Positions 35,912-46,512 of a stretch of DNA of 64,000 nucleotides are shown here, piece after piece. Under the pieces are notes generated by a model. That model saw only the letters and a list, made by a program, of their open reading frames with translations. It did not search any database and was not told the origin of the DNA. The stretch covers positions 992,001-1,056,000 of the forward strand of contig JBLDXI010000020.1 of the NCBI GenBank assembly GCA_047495785.1. The letters run 5' to 3'. Origin of the DNA: Lepidodermella squamata (lineage: Eukaryota > Gastrotricha). The number at the start of each line of letters is the position of its first letter. Position 1 is the stretch's first letter. The position numbers and the translations under genes were made by a program.

Positions 35912-38043
35912 CTACCAGAAATTCCGCTCAATTCATCTATCTAGAATGCAAAGTCCCCAGTATATGAACTTAATAATGTCTATAATAAGGAAATAATAGC
36001 GTAATGTTATCCTTTCATACCAGAACGCATGATTAGCAAGCGAGGGCCATTTTTAAGATTTGAAAACAAGCAATGATACGCGTAAAAACCGATAAATGCT
36101 TGTTCCAGCGGACAAAAATTCGCTATTGCATTATATCGTAAATGCGCGCGGATAATAATATTTACGCCAGTTCGAATTATGAAGAAGACGCCGTAGGTTT
36201 TTTTTTCGTTAAATTTTGGTGTGTAATGACGTCATCAATATACACGCAAGTTTCAGCGCGAAAAAACACCGCAAAAGCGCTATTGAGTAATGCATTTCGA
36301 TTTTATAGACGAAGCAGTGGGTTGGTCATGGCATGCTGCATTTTTTTCTCTCGTTGAAACAACATTACGAAAAAATAATAGCCAAGTTAAATGACTGTGT
36401 ATATGCGCGTGTGTATAATTAGGCTCCGACAAAATACTGGTGCGCGCTGCTCACAGATGGCCGGCAGAGCGCGCGCGCTTTTTCAATATTGTCTTTATTT
36501 TATTATACATATAAATGATTATTTATCTAACGTCGTCCTCGGGGATGGGCGCGCGGATCAGGAAGATGATCAGAGGCAACCATCGGTTTTTGAGGCCGCT
36601 AAAACTTTAATAACCGGCCACATGATAGCAAGCGATGCGAAGAGTCAAGCGTGTGCGTCTTTGCGAATATTAGCAGCCTTCATTAGCGATTAGGAAGTTG
36701 ATGTGATACAATTAATTCCGGCCATCGATTATTTAATTAAACCCCAGTTATTGACAATCTCCGCGTAAGGTGGCTGTCGAGCCAAAATTTCAAATTTCAA
36801 CAATGAAATATAGTGTGAGGCCAATACCGTAATGTCGCCTTATTTTTTCAAGGTGAACGAACATTTTGAAAATGTTAGCAACGAATTCTGGCATCAACCA
36901 CGGTAATTTAGTATTTTTAACCTTATAGGTAATCGCGAGAAACATAGTTATCTAATTTCAGACATAACGGGCTCAATTCAAGGCTTAATTTTGGAAGGGT
37001 GAATATTCAAATGAAGGTCAAAGGTCACACCTGGAGAGCTAAATTAAAAAAAATATATGTAAGGAAAAAATGATAGAAAACTGATAATAATACGAGGGAT
37101 TCGAACACACCTGATTTAGGACACGGGGTGATAGCTTAATTTTTGCGCTGATTATTATCTTCTGTATGACCCTTAACCAGTGAAAAGTGGGGCTTGGCGA
37201 AAATGTTGACATCATGAGATCTTGATGTCGCTTTCAAGATCAATGAACGAGGAGTCGAACGATATCAAAAAGAGGTTGATAGTGATCAGGGTCGCTGAGA
37301 AAATGGGCTTCAAAGTTCACCTTTAAGAAATGCTATTTTCGAAAAAAGTGCGCCTTAATAATTTGCGTTTTTATTGCATCAATTAATAATAATCCCTCGC
37401 GCAATAAATTCTGATGTCATTTTCTTATGCGCACTTTCTCACATCATCGCTCATTAAATAGATAATAGATAATAGGGAATCTCGCTAGATATTCAACAAT
37501 TTTGGTGGTTTCAAGCCAGTGTCTCCACATCAACTTGAATCGATAAGACTTTTCAGCGACACTGTGGGGTTTCATGATGTAAGGAGGATGGGAGCCTCAC
37601 AGCTCCCAGATATCTGAATCTAGAAGGGTTGAAGAAAGATTCAAGTTTAAATCCAAAAGAGTCCGATATTAGACCACGTTACAGTATTTTTTCATATAAA
37701 TATTTCTGCTGCCAAATTGTAATTATTCTTCTTTTTACTTTTATGGGACGGGGAAATGTGTCAACCTTTTTGACAGGTCCCTGTAGTACAACAATAAAAT
37801 AAGCGAATGGTTCCTCTGGCTTTATTCTCACAAAAGCAACTCTATAAAGGCTTAAGCCCAAGCAGGAAATTATACAGACAAAAACAAATAAGGTGGATAA
37901 ATCACAGCGGTTTTCGTTATTTGTCCGGCGTACCTTCAAACAATCGTATTAATTTGCAACAAAATTATAGAAATTAATATTTTTTTAACATGAAAGGCAG
38001 GTATTTTATAGTAATAATGATGGCGCGGGATCAAGTCATGTTT
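35912..38043. other. Intergenic stretch, no supported gene
   Basis: Between the amine receptor and the cystine-knot gene. The missing first exon and promoter of the receptor may lie here. The frame at 37679-37939 (minus) contains one hydrophobic segment but no ATG start (begins TTG), no splice support and no recognised domain. Confidence 0.45.
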
Positions 38044-39321
38044 TCAGCCATTTTTAATGGGCAACCGGCCGCCGGGCGGTGATATTAAAGAACTGCCAGG
38101 TTTCGCCCCGCCTCCGAACAGTTTGAACTGGCATGAACAGCAAAATGGCACGGCTCGTTCGATGAAGGTCCACTTTTGCTCGAAACGAACGGTTCGATTG
38201 CCTTCTACGACTGGGTAACAAAAATCAGATCGCCGGTGTAAAATCTACGAGAGAAAAAATTAAATTTTTTTTATCGAAATGTTGTGGTCACCTTCATAGT
38301 AAACGAGGACGGGGCGCATTCGTAGGCACCGAACCAGCAACTAGTCGGGCCTTCAGAGCCCGGTTTCCCACACTGAATTGTGCGAATGAATTGAGGAAAA
38401 TAAGCCGGGCCGAGATTTTGCCAAACAACTTGAGATGGGCAGTGCCAGGGCGGAGTTGGCAACGAGCCAGATGCAGCGCCGTACGCCTTAGGCCCCGTTG
38501 CAGCGCCATGCGGGGTTTGCTGGCCAATATTCTGGCGTTTAGGGGTGAAACGTTCATAATGAGTGCGTCGTAAAGACTTCCAAAGGCTGTTATTAAAAAA
38601 ATTTAAAAAAATTAAATTAGAAATTAATTAATTAAAAAATTCAGTACTCTTGAGTTTCTCGCCGCTTCCGAGCTGGCGCTGATGATTCATTCGCCGCAAT
38701 GTTGACCTCGAGCGCAAATAACCCATGTTCAGGCTGAAATTCTTCGTGATTTTCGTCGACAGCGAATTCAAGCGGCTTAACATTTCGCTGGTCGATAAAA
38801 CGCCCAGTCGGTGAGCCTAATGAGTAACTAGTATCAGTTTCGATGCCAACCGCATCCTCAGACTCGTCGCCAGGTGCGGCGTTGGGTGATGCTGTAGTTA
38901 AGGCGGATGGGCTATCTTCCGGCGGCTCTTCAATCGCCATGTAACGGGCGTTGAAAGCCGGCCCGAGGATGCGGAGTAAGGCCTCGGGTGAGGGCGGATC
39001 GCAGACTAATTTCAATTCTTGATTGTCGGTTAAATGAAGTGACTCAAGGCCCTGTTGGCCGAGATCCCGCCGCTGCCGGGTCTCCTCGCCAGTTTCCGAA
39101 TGTGGCGAAGTACTAGCTACATTAGCCGGCAACTCGAATTCGTCGTAGGGTTCCGGCGATGTTGTGGTTGATAGTACGGTTTTAGTTGTAGCTCCCATCG
39201 GATTGGCGGCGGCTGATTTGAAGCGGCCGGGCGATGACGACGACGACACCCAGCAGCAGACGGCGACGAGCAGAGCCATGCGGTTGTAGCGGAGCAGGGC
39301 GCGTAACGTTGTGGCGATCAT
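38044..39321 (-). CDS. Trunk/PTTH/noggin-like cystine-knot prohormone
   Basis: Minus-strand exons 39321-38648, 38586-38292 and 38244-38044 join in consistent phases to give 389 aa from ATG 39321 (ATG 39279 is an alternative). The N-terminus has a hydrophobic signal or anchor segment (MALLVAVCCW). The pro-region contains LLRILGPAFNARYMAIEEP, resembling the LG..FDPRYMS segment of Trunk/noggin-type ligands. A furin-like site ARKRRE precedes the mature region. Exons 2-3 hold the knot: WHCPSQVVW.NLGPAYFP.F, C..., SCWFGAYEC, a YPVV stretch and the end VPFCCSCQF. Cysteine pattern and LG.....P agree with the Trunk/PTTH/noggin superfamily. Trunk/PTTH bind Torso-type kinases and noggin binds BMPs; which applies here is not decidable from sequence. 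Confidence 0.72.
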
Positions 39322-39993
39322 GCAGCGAGTCAGCGCTAGTAACCAGCATGCGACTGGCCGGCGGTGGCGCCAACATGCGTCCAAGTCAAGCGCTGCGCTG
39401 GCAATGGCCGACGAAGCTTTCCTGCTGTTATTCACTAAAGTCTTCTCGGCAGTTATATCCAGGTTAACCCGTGAACTAAAATCGATTTCCGATCGAATCG
39501 ATTATACCAATTCAAGATTTACGAAGCAGTTAAACAAATTTAATAGGCTTGCGTGTTCACATTCAGTTTACAGCTAGAAAGAAAAGCAAAATCTCTTTAA
39601 AATTGACATGAAATTGAGTTCAGCTGCAATCTGGTGCAACTTGTGTCAATAAATTGAAGCGTAACCAGCGCGGTCGTCCAGATGTTTTCCAGTTCCAGGT
39701 ACTTAAACATTAAAATACAATGAAGTTAAAGCCATCACGATTGTTTTTTATTCCAGTCACACATGAAAAATTCAGGGAAATTCTAAAAATAAATAATAAT
39801 TAGTTGAACATAAATGCCTCGCCCTCCACGAAATTCGAGAGAAACGAACAAAATTAAAATTCAATCGAACATCACGCGAACATTACCAAATAATTGAGCT
39901 CTATTTTCAGTCTGTGGCTGAGGGATTGGAAAATATTTAAATTCACAATATTATAAAAAAAATGCTACAATTCTGTCCACAAATTTGGCAACA
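39322..39993. other. Spacer between cystine-knot gene and coiled-coil gene
   Basis: About 0.7 kb containing the presumed promoter/5' UTR of the cystine-knot gene and the 3' UTR of the coiled-coil gene, both on the minus strand. The cystine-knot frame stays open upstream to 39435 but without an ATG. Confidence 0.45.
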
Positions 39994-42133
39994 CTAATTG
40001 TAATTAATTTGTACCGGGGGCAGGGTGGCCGGGGGTTTTGGGCCGCTCGCAGTCGAGCCATTGATGCCCAATCCTGAGCTACTCGGGCCACTTGTGTTCG
40101 AAACCGACCTTCGGCTAACACTGTTCGCTGTTTGCGACGAAAATTGCGCCGGCATCAGAGGTATACGCCGAGTGGTTGTGTTACTCTGCGCTTGCGGCCG
40201 CTTTGTCGCCACTTTGTCATTATTGGCTAGTAACACCGGAACGCCGCCTTGTTTCGATAGATCATCCCCGCCTTCTTCATCGTCCGAAGCTGTTAAAAGG
40301 TTGCCGTGCTTCAGGTTCGGCCGGCTAGCAGCTGCGGCGAACATTCGATTGAAAGAAGCGTCGCGATTTTTCAGTTCCAACTTATAACGCTGAAGCTCTT
40401 TCCGAACCTGAGTTAGCTCAGCGTCTAGCGCTACGTTGGGCTGAAAATAAATTCGAAGTTTTTCACGTGGTTTCAGACCTCGTAAATGTTTACCTCATCG
40501 GTGATGAGTTGACAATGAATAGCAGCTGATCGCAACTCCTTGCGGGCCGATGCGATTCTTTTCCGCTTCTCCTCGTTTTCATCCTAATAGGAAAAATATT
40601 ATTTTGAATTAAAGTGAATTTTCGATAATATTTTCACGTAAGGCCATAGAATTTTAGGAAGGATAATCTTGGACATTTTAAGGTTTGGAGGTGATTAATT
40701 TTGAATTTTGAATTTCAAGAATGTTAAAAATTGGCTATCCTATCTATTAGGCTATTAGGCTATTAGGGCAATCCTATCCCTTTAGCCTTTAGTCAGTGTA
40801 AAATCGAGAGAAAAACTTAACGCTGATAGTGAGTTTCAGCTGCGAATCTTCTTGAAATTCATGCTTCCAAAATTACCCGATAATTTGCAAAAAAATTGAC
40901 AGCCGCGGTTTAAATAACCAAAATTCAAGGAAATATGGAAAAATTCTCAAATTTCGCTGGAAAATCACGAATAGCCTTGACACACTTTGTTTCTAATTTT
41001 ATAATTTTTCAAGAAAAATCCGATTTTTAAGACCTTTGAAAATTCTTTGAAAAAGGTTACCCCTTGTTACGGTAGAATTTTTTGTCTATCGCTAAAAAAT
41101 AGCTAGGTAGTAACGTACTTTGTACATCTGCGTCATTGGGTTAACGAAAGGAGCAGCTCGTTGGGCATCGTATTTTTCCTTGAGCAAGTGGAAATCGGTT
41201 CTCAGCGAGTCAATTGTTGCTACAAGCAATCTCTTCTCATCATCTGTCCTCTCCTTAACTGCCGCTAAATCATCGGCGAAAGTCTTTAAAAATAAAAATA
41301 TGTTGAAGAAAATCCAAGGATTATTTTTTGTTCTCACTTTGACGTGATTGAGTTCAGCGAGGAGGTTGTGATTTTCTTGCTGCAACCGCATGAGATCTTT
41401 TTCCAACCTAGCTTGGCTTTGCTTCTCCCGCTTTTCCATGCCATGATTAGTCGCAGTCAACTTGGCCAATTCCGCTTGTAAATTACCGTTAACCTCCTTC
41501 TGCAATTCCAATTCATTTTTGTAGAGCGCCAATTGAGAGGAAAGACTTTTATTTTCAGCTGAAGTTTCATCTGAAAATAATAAAAAATAAATAACGCCAA
41601 ATATTTGGTGAATGAAATTACTGTAGAGGTTCGAGTACTGTTGGCTGCGTTCTTGCATAAGCGAGACATCGCTCTTCATTTTTTCAACTTCTTTCAACCG
41701 AAGTTGCGCCTCTTCTTCGGCCCGTTCGATCGCAGCTTCCTGTGTCGCGATTTTCGCCCGAAGACTTGCATTTTGGCTCTTCTCGTTCGATAACTCTCGC
41801 AGCAGAGTTTCGCCAAATTCGTTGTAGTAACGCTGCCACAGTTCACATTCCGCCTCCTTCGTGTGAAGCTGCGTAAACAGCATCTGAACAATCATCGTCA
41901 ACTCGGCTGTTTTCTTTGAGACTAAAATTCGAAAAATAAATGAAGGTAAAATCAAGCGATTAATTGCTGTACTCACGCTGGAATTCGATTGAAGGCGACA
42001 GGGGTCGAGGAGCTGGTTGGGTGCCATTTTGGCTCTTTGACCCACTCGTCGACGACTTCAAGCTGTTCAGCGAACCATTTGCCTTTAAAGGCGACGGCTT
42101 TATCGAAGATGAGCGTCTTACTTGAAGGCTCAT
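39994..42133 (-). CDS. Cytoplasmic coiled-coil protein
   Basis: Six minus-strand exons, 42133-41977, 41921-41622, 41570-41338, 41283-41119, 40583-40494 and 40440-39994, join in frame (463 aa). The start MSLQVRRSSSIKPSP leads into a Ser-rich, probably disordered N-terminus. The middle, about residues 60-330, is strongly heptad-patterned coiled coil (for example AELAKLTATNHGMEKREKQS, then DEKRLLVATIDSLRTDFHLL). A conserved-looking segment YKLELKNRDASFNRMF follows, then a disordered Ser/Pro/Gln-rich tail. No signal peptide or membrane segment. The pattern suits centrosomal, ciliary or trafficking scaffolds, but I cannot name the family. Confidence 0.85.
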
Positions 42134-42521
42134 TTTAAAATGCTCATCATCTATCAAACAAAATTATGACTTCAGAAGTGAGATTAAAAGCTGGTCTCAG
42201 AGGCCCGGCATATTGATTGCTGCAGCAGCAGTAGGTATAAGTATATTTTATAAAACGTATTTCTGCTGGGTAGACACCTCTCATCTGGAAAGCCGCAACC
42301 GTCGGTCAATACGATTCAAGTAAGAAGAATGTCGCGTAGTATAATATTCACGCGCGTTTCTATGCGACGCAATTCACGGTGTTGACTATATTATATGGCA
42401 GTAAACATTTTTGCTTGGTATTTTTATTATTTAGCGCAAAAAAAGGAAATAACATTGAAAGCAAAATGACGTTCACAAATTATAATTCGAATAATTAGGT
42501 AGAATTTATTTGTTATTTTTC

Positions 42522-44861
42522 TCACCTTCTTATCAGTAAAGCGCTAGGGTATAGCCACCAAACGCTGCAAACAATCGATAGAAGAAGTGAAAAAGCTGAG
42601 ACTAGCACGAGCTGAGTTGCCGGGTTGCTAAAAATCAGCAGTAAAAATATTGCCGCAATAATTAAGGAGGCTGCCGAAACTGCGCTCATTACGACTGGAA
42701 CGAATTCCGGGCACAATTTATAACCAATCGAGTGGCGTATTTTGAACGAAATAAAGAGGCTGGAGAATAACGCCATCAGGGCTAAGCCCGAGGTTGCAAA
42801 TGACCAAGCGCGTTGGGATGTCGAGGCGCAGACCAATGTAAATGGCTCCAGTGTTGTGTCCGTAACATTGTCATACGATACCTCGAAGTGGAATTTCGAA
42901 CATTTCACTGGATATCCATATAGCCACCCAAAAACATAGATAGCGACGCAGAACAAATAGACGAAAAACGCCTTCATGCCGGCTCGTTCCAGTTCAGGGA
43001 TTCGATATTTTCCGTCATGCGTGAAGCAAATTTTGTGATCAGCTGTGATTTGAAACATGGGCGATTTAGCTCGAGCCATGCTTGAAGGTCTCGGAGGTTC
43101 AATGAATGACCTAACTTTGGCTAGTGGTACCGCGATAAAAGTAGCTTGATTTTCACTGCCGATCACCGAGGCGAAAATCAAAGGTCTCACGAAGATCGCC
43201 CAAGAACAGATTAAAGATCCGAAAACTACAAAAGCAAGCCGAGTTGCTGCAATGCTTTCCGAGTTGAAAGCCCTTTCGACAAACAAAATCGAAGCCACGT
43301 TCAAGATCAAACAACCAACCAGGCCTAAAACTTTAACGTATATTAGGCTTAACGCAAATTCACGGGACTTTCTTTTCACCAGGGTGATGACCACACCGAT
43401 TAGCTGTACAATTGATACAGCAATCGCTATAACCGTCACGGTGATGAAGCTGTGAAGACTTGGCTGAATGTTGATCAGACTCAAATTCGGCCGATCTCTA
43501 GGAGGATTCCCGTCATTAGTAATCCATGGCAATTTATCAACAATCATCCTTACTCCATAGCTAGCATAGTCGGTCGGGTCAGAGGCGTTTTCTAACATTT
43601 CCGATATGACGATTTTTTGATAGCCGGATGTTGGATACCAATAGCTGATATAGGATGGCACCCCATAGACCAAACCTCTCCGATCTAATCGAATTCGCGA
43701 ACTTCGCAGGCCGATTATATCAACCTCTTGAAATGACTTTTTCGCCTCATTTATAACTTGAATAGGATTCTTGCGATAGTTGAAGAGTGAAGAATTTTGA
43801 GCTTTCAGCCGTTTTGCAGTAATATCTAGAACAGCTACTGCGAGTAAGGCTGAATCATGCGAAACGAGGCGATAATCGTAGTCTGATCCTTTCCTCGAGC
43901 TATTTTTAATCCCGAACATCAGCTGGTCATGTTCGGCTTTATTGTAGCCTAGAAATGTCCTCTGAAGTGGATTGTCCTCCGTTGAGTCAAGATTACTCAT
44001 CCAAAATGTTGATTTTATTTGCTGGAATAAAATCTCCCTTGAACACCCTGGTAAAATCGCGCTATCCGGCAAGCTATTCGGATGAACAAAACACGAATCG
44101 CTGACTAGGAAAAAATAACGAGGTCCAGTCATCCCGGCTAGATACATATTACAGAAGACAGAAACATAGCCCCCTGGTGTATTGTTGACAATGACTACAA
44201 CTCTAACTTCGGTCGCTTTCAGAGACGTAGCTCGCTCGAAGTCGAATTGAAGAAATGTGTCGAAAGCTGCGATTTCAAAGCCCTGTTTCGAAGCTACATT
44301 GACAAAGTACAACGAAGCGTCGAAATCGTTGTAGGTATCGGCGAAGGTTAGAACTGCGATTCTTTTGAATCTCCCTAATTCCGCTAGAAATTTGACGAAA
44401 CCGAATGTCTTCAGTTTAGCCGGCATTCCTGAAAAGTAAGAATTCGGATATCGAGTTCTGTCGTCGAATGTGCAAGCTGTAGCTAATCCGATCAGATTGA
44501 TGTAAGGTAGGACGTAGCCAGCTGCTTTGCAAGCATTAGCGAATCCTGGGCCGATAAGAATGGGAGATACCGAAGCTCCGGGGTTTTCCTCAATTTTGCG
44601 GTCGAAATTCATTAACGCTCCAACAGCTTTGAATCCTAGAAATGCTTCGTCCCCAATTTCTGGGACAATTTCATAATCTGGCAGGATATCGCTTCGATTG
44701 TTTGCTAGTTTGAAGACAAGCCTCATCGAAGCTTCGGAGTCTTCGAATTTGAACCCAGGCGGGGTTCCTGTCAATGGGAGCATGTAATAAACTTTAAGCT
44801 GGTTAGGCTTAGCAGCGGCGGCAATAACTACTAGCACGGATATTATTATAATTTGAGTCAT
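42522..44861 (-). CDS. Class C GPCR, GABA-B-like (intronless)
   Basis: One open frame of 779 aa. A signal peptide (IIIISVLVVIAAAA) is followed by a Venus-flytrap/ANF-receptor-like extracellular domain, about residues 22-470; RSDILPDYEIVPEIGDEA resembles the DILPGYEL region of GABA-B receptors. The second half has seven hydrophobic segments, from about residue 485 (FITVTVIAIAVSIVQLIGVV) to the end (LVSAFSLLLSIVCSVWWLYP). A short intracellular C-terminus follows. It is very divergent from canonical GABA-B or mGlu receptors and is related to the plus-strand gene at 46513 (shared DILPDY and matching C-terminal segments). Ligand unknown. Confidence 0.78.
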   Translation of the reverse strand: MTQIIIISVLVVIAAAAKPNQLKVYYMLPLTGTPPGFKFEDSEASMRLVFKLANNRSDILPDYEIVPEIGDEAFLGFKAVGALMNFDRKIEENPGASVSPILIGPGFANACKAAGYVLPYINLIGLATACTFDDRTRYPNSYFSGMPAKLKTFGFVKFLAELGRFKRIAVLTFADTYNDFDASLYFVNVASKQGFEIAAFDTFLQFDFERATSLKATEVRVVVIVNNTPGGYVSVFCNMYLAGMTGPRYFFLVSDSCFVHPNSLPDSAILPGCSREILFQQIKSTFWMSNLDSTEDNPLQRTFLGYNKAEHDQLMFGIKNSSRKGSDYDYRLVSHDSALLAVAVLDITAKRLKAQNSSLFNYRKNPIQVINEAKKSFQEVDIIGLRSSRIRLDRRGLVYGVPSYISYWYPTSGYQKIVISEMLENASDPTDYASYGVRMIVDKLPWITNDGNPPRDRPNLSLINIQPSLHSFITVTVIAIAVSIVQLIGVVITLVKRKSREFALSLIYVKVLGLVGCLILNVASILFVERAFNSESIAATRLAFVVFGSLICSWAIFVRPLIFASVIGSENQATFIAVPLAKVRSFIEPPRPSSMARAKSPMFQITADHKICFTHDGKYRIPELERAGMKAFFVYLFCVAIYVFGWLYGYPVKCSKFHFEVSYDNVTDTTLEPFTLVCASTSQRAWSFATSGLALMALFSSLFISFKIRHSIGYKLCPEFVPVVMSAVSAASLIIAAIFLLLIFSNPATQLVLVSAFSLLLSIVCSVWWLYPSALLIRR

Positions 44862-45213
44862 TTTGGGATTCGAAAATATGCTATGTGAGGCTGTTAAGAT
44901 GTAGGATGCAGCTTGGACTTGTTCGTGAGTTCTTGCACATTTTTTTATTATTTAATTGGCGAAAATAATGACAGACCCTAAAAGATGATTAGCTACGATT
45001 GATTTACAACTACGCTAGCTATACCGCGTCATCCAATTATAATGAGTGCACGACACGTAGTTTGATCTATCTGCTAAACGATCGATGTGGGCGTACCTTT
45101 CGGATTTTTGCCACGCATCGTTTATTTATACTAGCTCCGCCTTAATAAAATACCTATAAATTTTGATTTAGTTTTTTGCGCATTATTGTTTAGTACTCGC
45201 ATTATTACAAAAA
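44862..45213. promoter_or_regulatory. Divergent intergenic region between GABA-B-like receptor and nucleoredoxin-like gene
   Basis: This 352-bp head-to-head gap must contain both 5' regions if the start codons at 44861 (minus) and 45214 (plus) are right. AT-rich, with no specific motif recognised. Confidence 0.35.
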
Positions 45214-45916
45214 ATGGCTGGTTTAGAAAGGAAACCGTCTGTCGAACGGCGCAATCTCTCGCGGAAAATCAGCGTCAACTTGCCGCCGAACAAAGCTTTC
45301 AGCCGAGCTGGCGATGCTATGCGGGAGATTGTTGGCGAATATGTTGTTAAGGCCGATGACACGGGGACGATATCGAAGGTGCATGTTGAGACGTTTGCTG
45401 AAAATACGAACAAACTCGCCCTGTACTTTGCTGCTCATTACTGCCCTCATAGTACCCGATTCACGCCCAAGTTGATGGCCTATATCGCCAAGTACCCAGG
45501 CACATTCGAAGTTATCTTGGTTTGCCCGGAAAAGGATGAATCAACGTATATTGATCATTTCAGTTGTTGATAATTTTTAGTCCAATTCTTTTGTATAGTT
45601 TTAACAGCTTTGTTGCAACTATGCCATGGTATGCAGTCGAATTCAAACAATTTTACGCGAGGGTTTGCCATTCTCGCTTTATTAATAATATTGCTATTCC
45701 TATCTAATTTTATAGGATATACTTGTTGAAAAATATTCAGCTACAAAAAGACCGCATTTAGTATTCATAAATGCTAAATCTGGAGAGGTTCGTAAAATTA
45801 ATTGCTTGTTAATATTAAGCTTCAATTACCTAATTTATTAGGTCATGGACAACAATGGAGTTGCCACAATCGAAAGGGAACTAAGCGCAAGGCCGCCTTC
45901 CGAATCAGGGTCATGA
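45214..45916 (+). CDS. Nucleoredoxin/tryparedoxin-like thioredoxin-fold protein with altered active site
   Basis: Exons 45214-45545, 45608-45662, 45716-45787 and 45842-45916 give about 177 aa. After a charged N-terminus, a thioredoxin fold starts near LALYFAAHYCPHSTRFTPKL. It continues with FEVILVCPEKDE, MPWYAVEF and RPHLVFINAKSGEV, the order seen in nucleoredoxin-type proteins. The usual WC-x-x-C site reads YCPHS, so the resolving cysteine is missing and dithiol redox activity is doubtful. No signal peptide, so probably cytosolic. The junction between exons 1 and 2 is the least certain: the best in-frame donor is at 45546, but it shortens the segment before MPW compared with the family. Confidence 0.72.
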
Positions 45917-46512
45917 ATCATGGACTCGAAACCTAAAAATGTCTCGCTGTGACTCTCACGAAATTTTTTAGTAATCAATATAATTATAATGTAGATTGCA
46001 TTATGTAGATTATCCATTTATTTTTTTATTTAATTTTGAGGCCTTTTTCTTAGCTCGTGACTGCAGCATCTCTTTTCAATCTTTCAAATAAAAACATGGA
46101 AATCGTGCATTGAAATTCGAGAACTTCTGTGAACATGTTTTTTTGCCTCTAACAAATAATATCGCTCAATTTAGTACTCTCAGAAATTAGCTTGAACTGT
46201 ATCGAAACGAGAGTAGCAATACATTTGCGCGCTTTACCGGGGTAGAAAAATACCTTGAATTTATGTTTGCAAAAGCGATGCGCAGTCAAAGCGGAAGCAG
46301 AACCACGCTAGTCGTGTGCGATATTTTCGGCGATTTTCTTTGGGTGTCATCCATAAAAGTTAAACTATCGAACCCTTTCGCGACATCTCAACGGCTGCCG
46401 GAAGAAACGAAAACACAGGTGGGCTGAGCAATCGGCTGTCCCCCTCAGACCTACTGGAAATTTCTTTTAATGTCCATCCGACCTATCTCGAAAATTTATT
46501 TTTGATCGAGAG
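45917..46512. other. Spacer between nucleoredoxin-like and class C receptor genes
   Basis: No supported gene. Holds the 3' UTR of the upstream gene and the presumed promoter of the receptor. Confidence 0.4.

Noticed and set aside
37679-37939. 86-codon minus-strand frame with one hydrophobic segment
   Set aside because: Starts at TTG rather than ATG, lacks splice partners and has no recognisable domain.
40730-40775. Short tandem TATTAGGC-like repeats in an intron
   Set aside because: Only three imperfect units; not informative.
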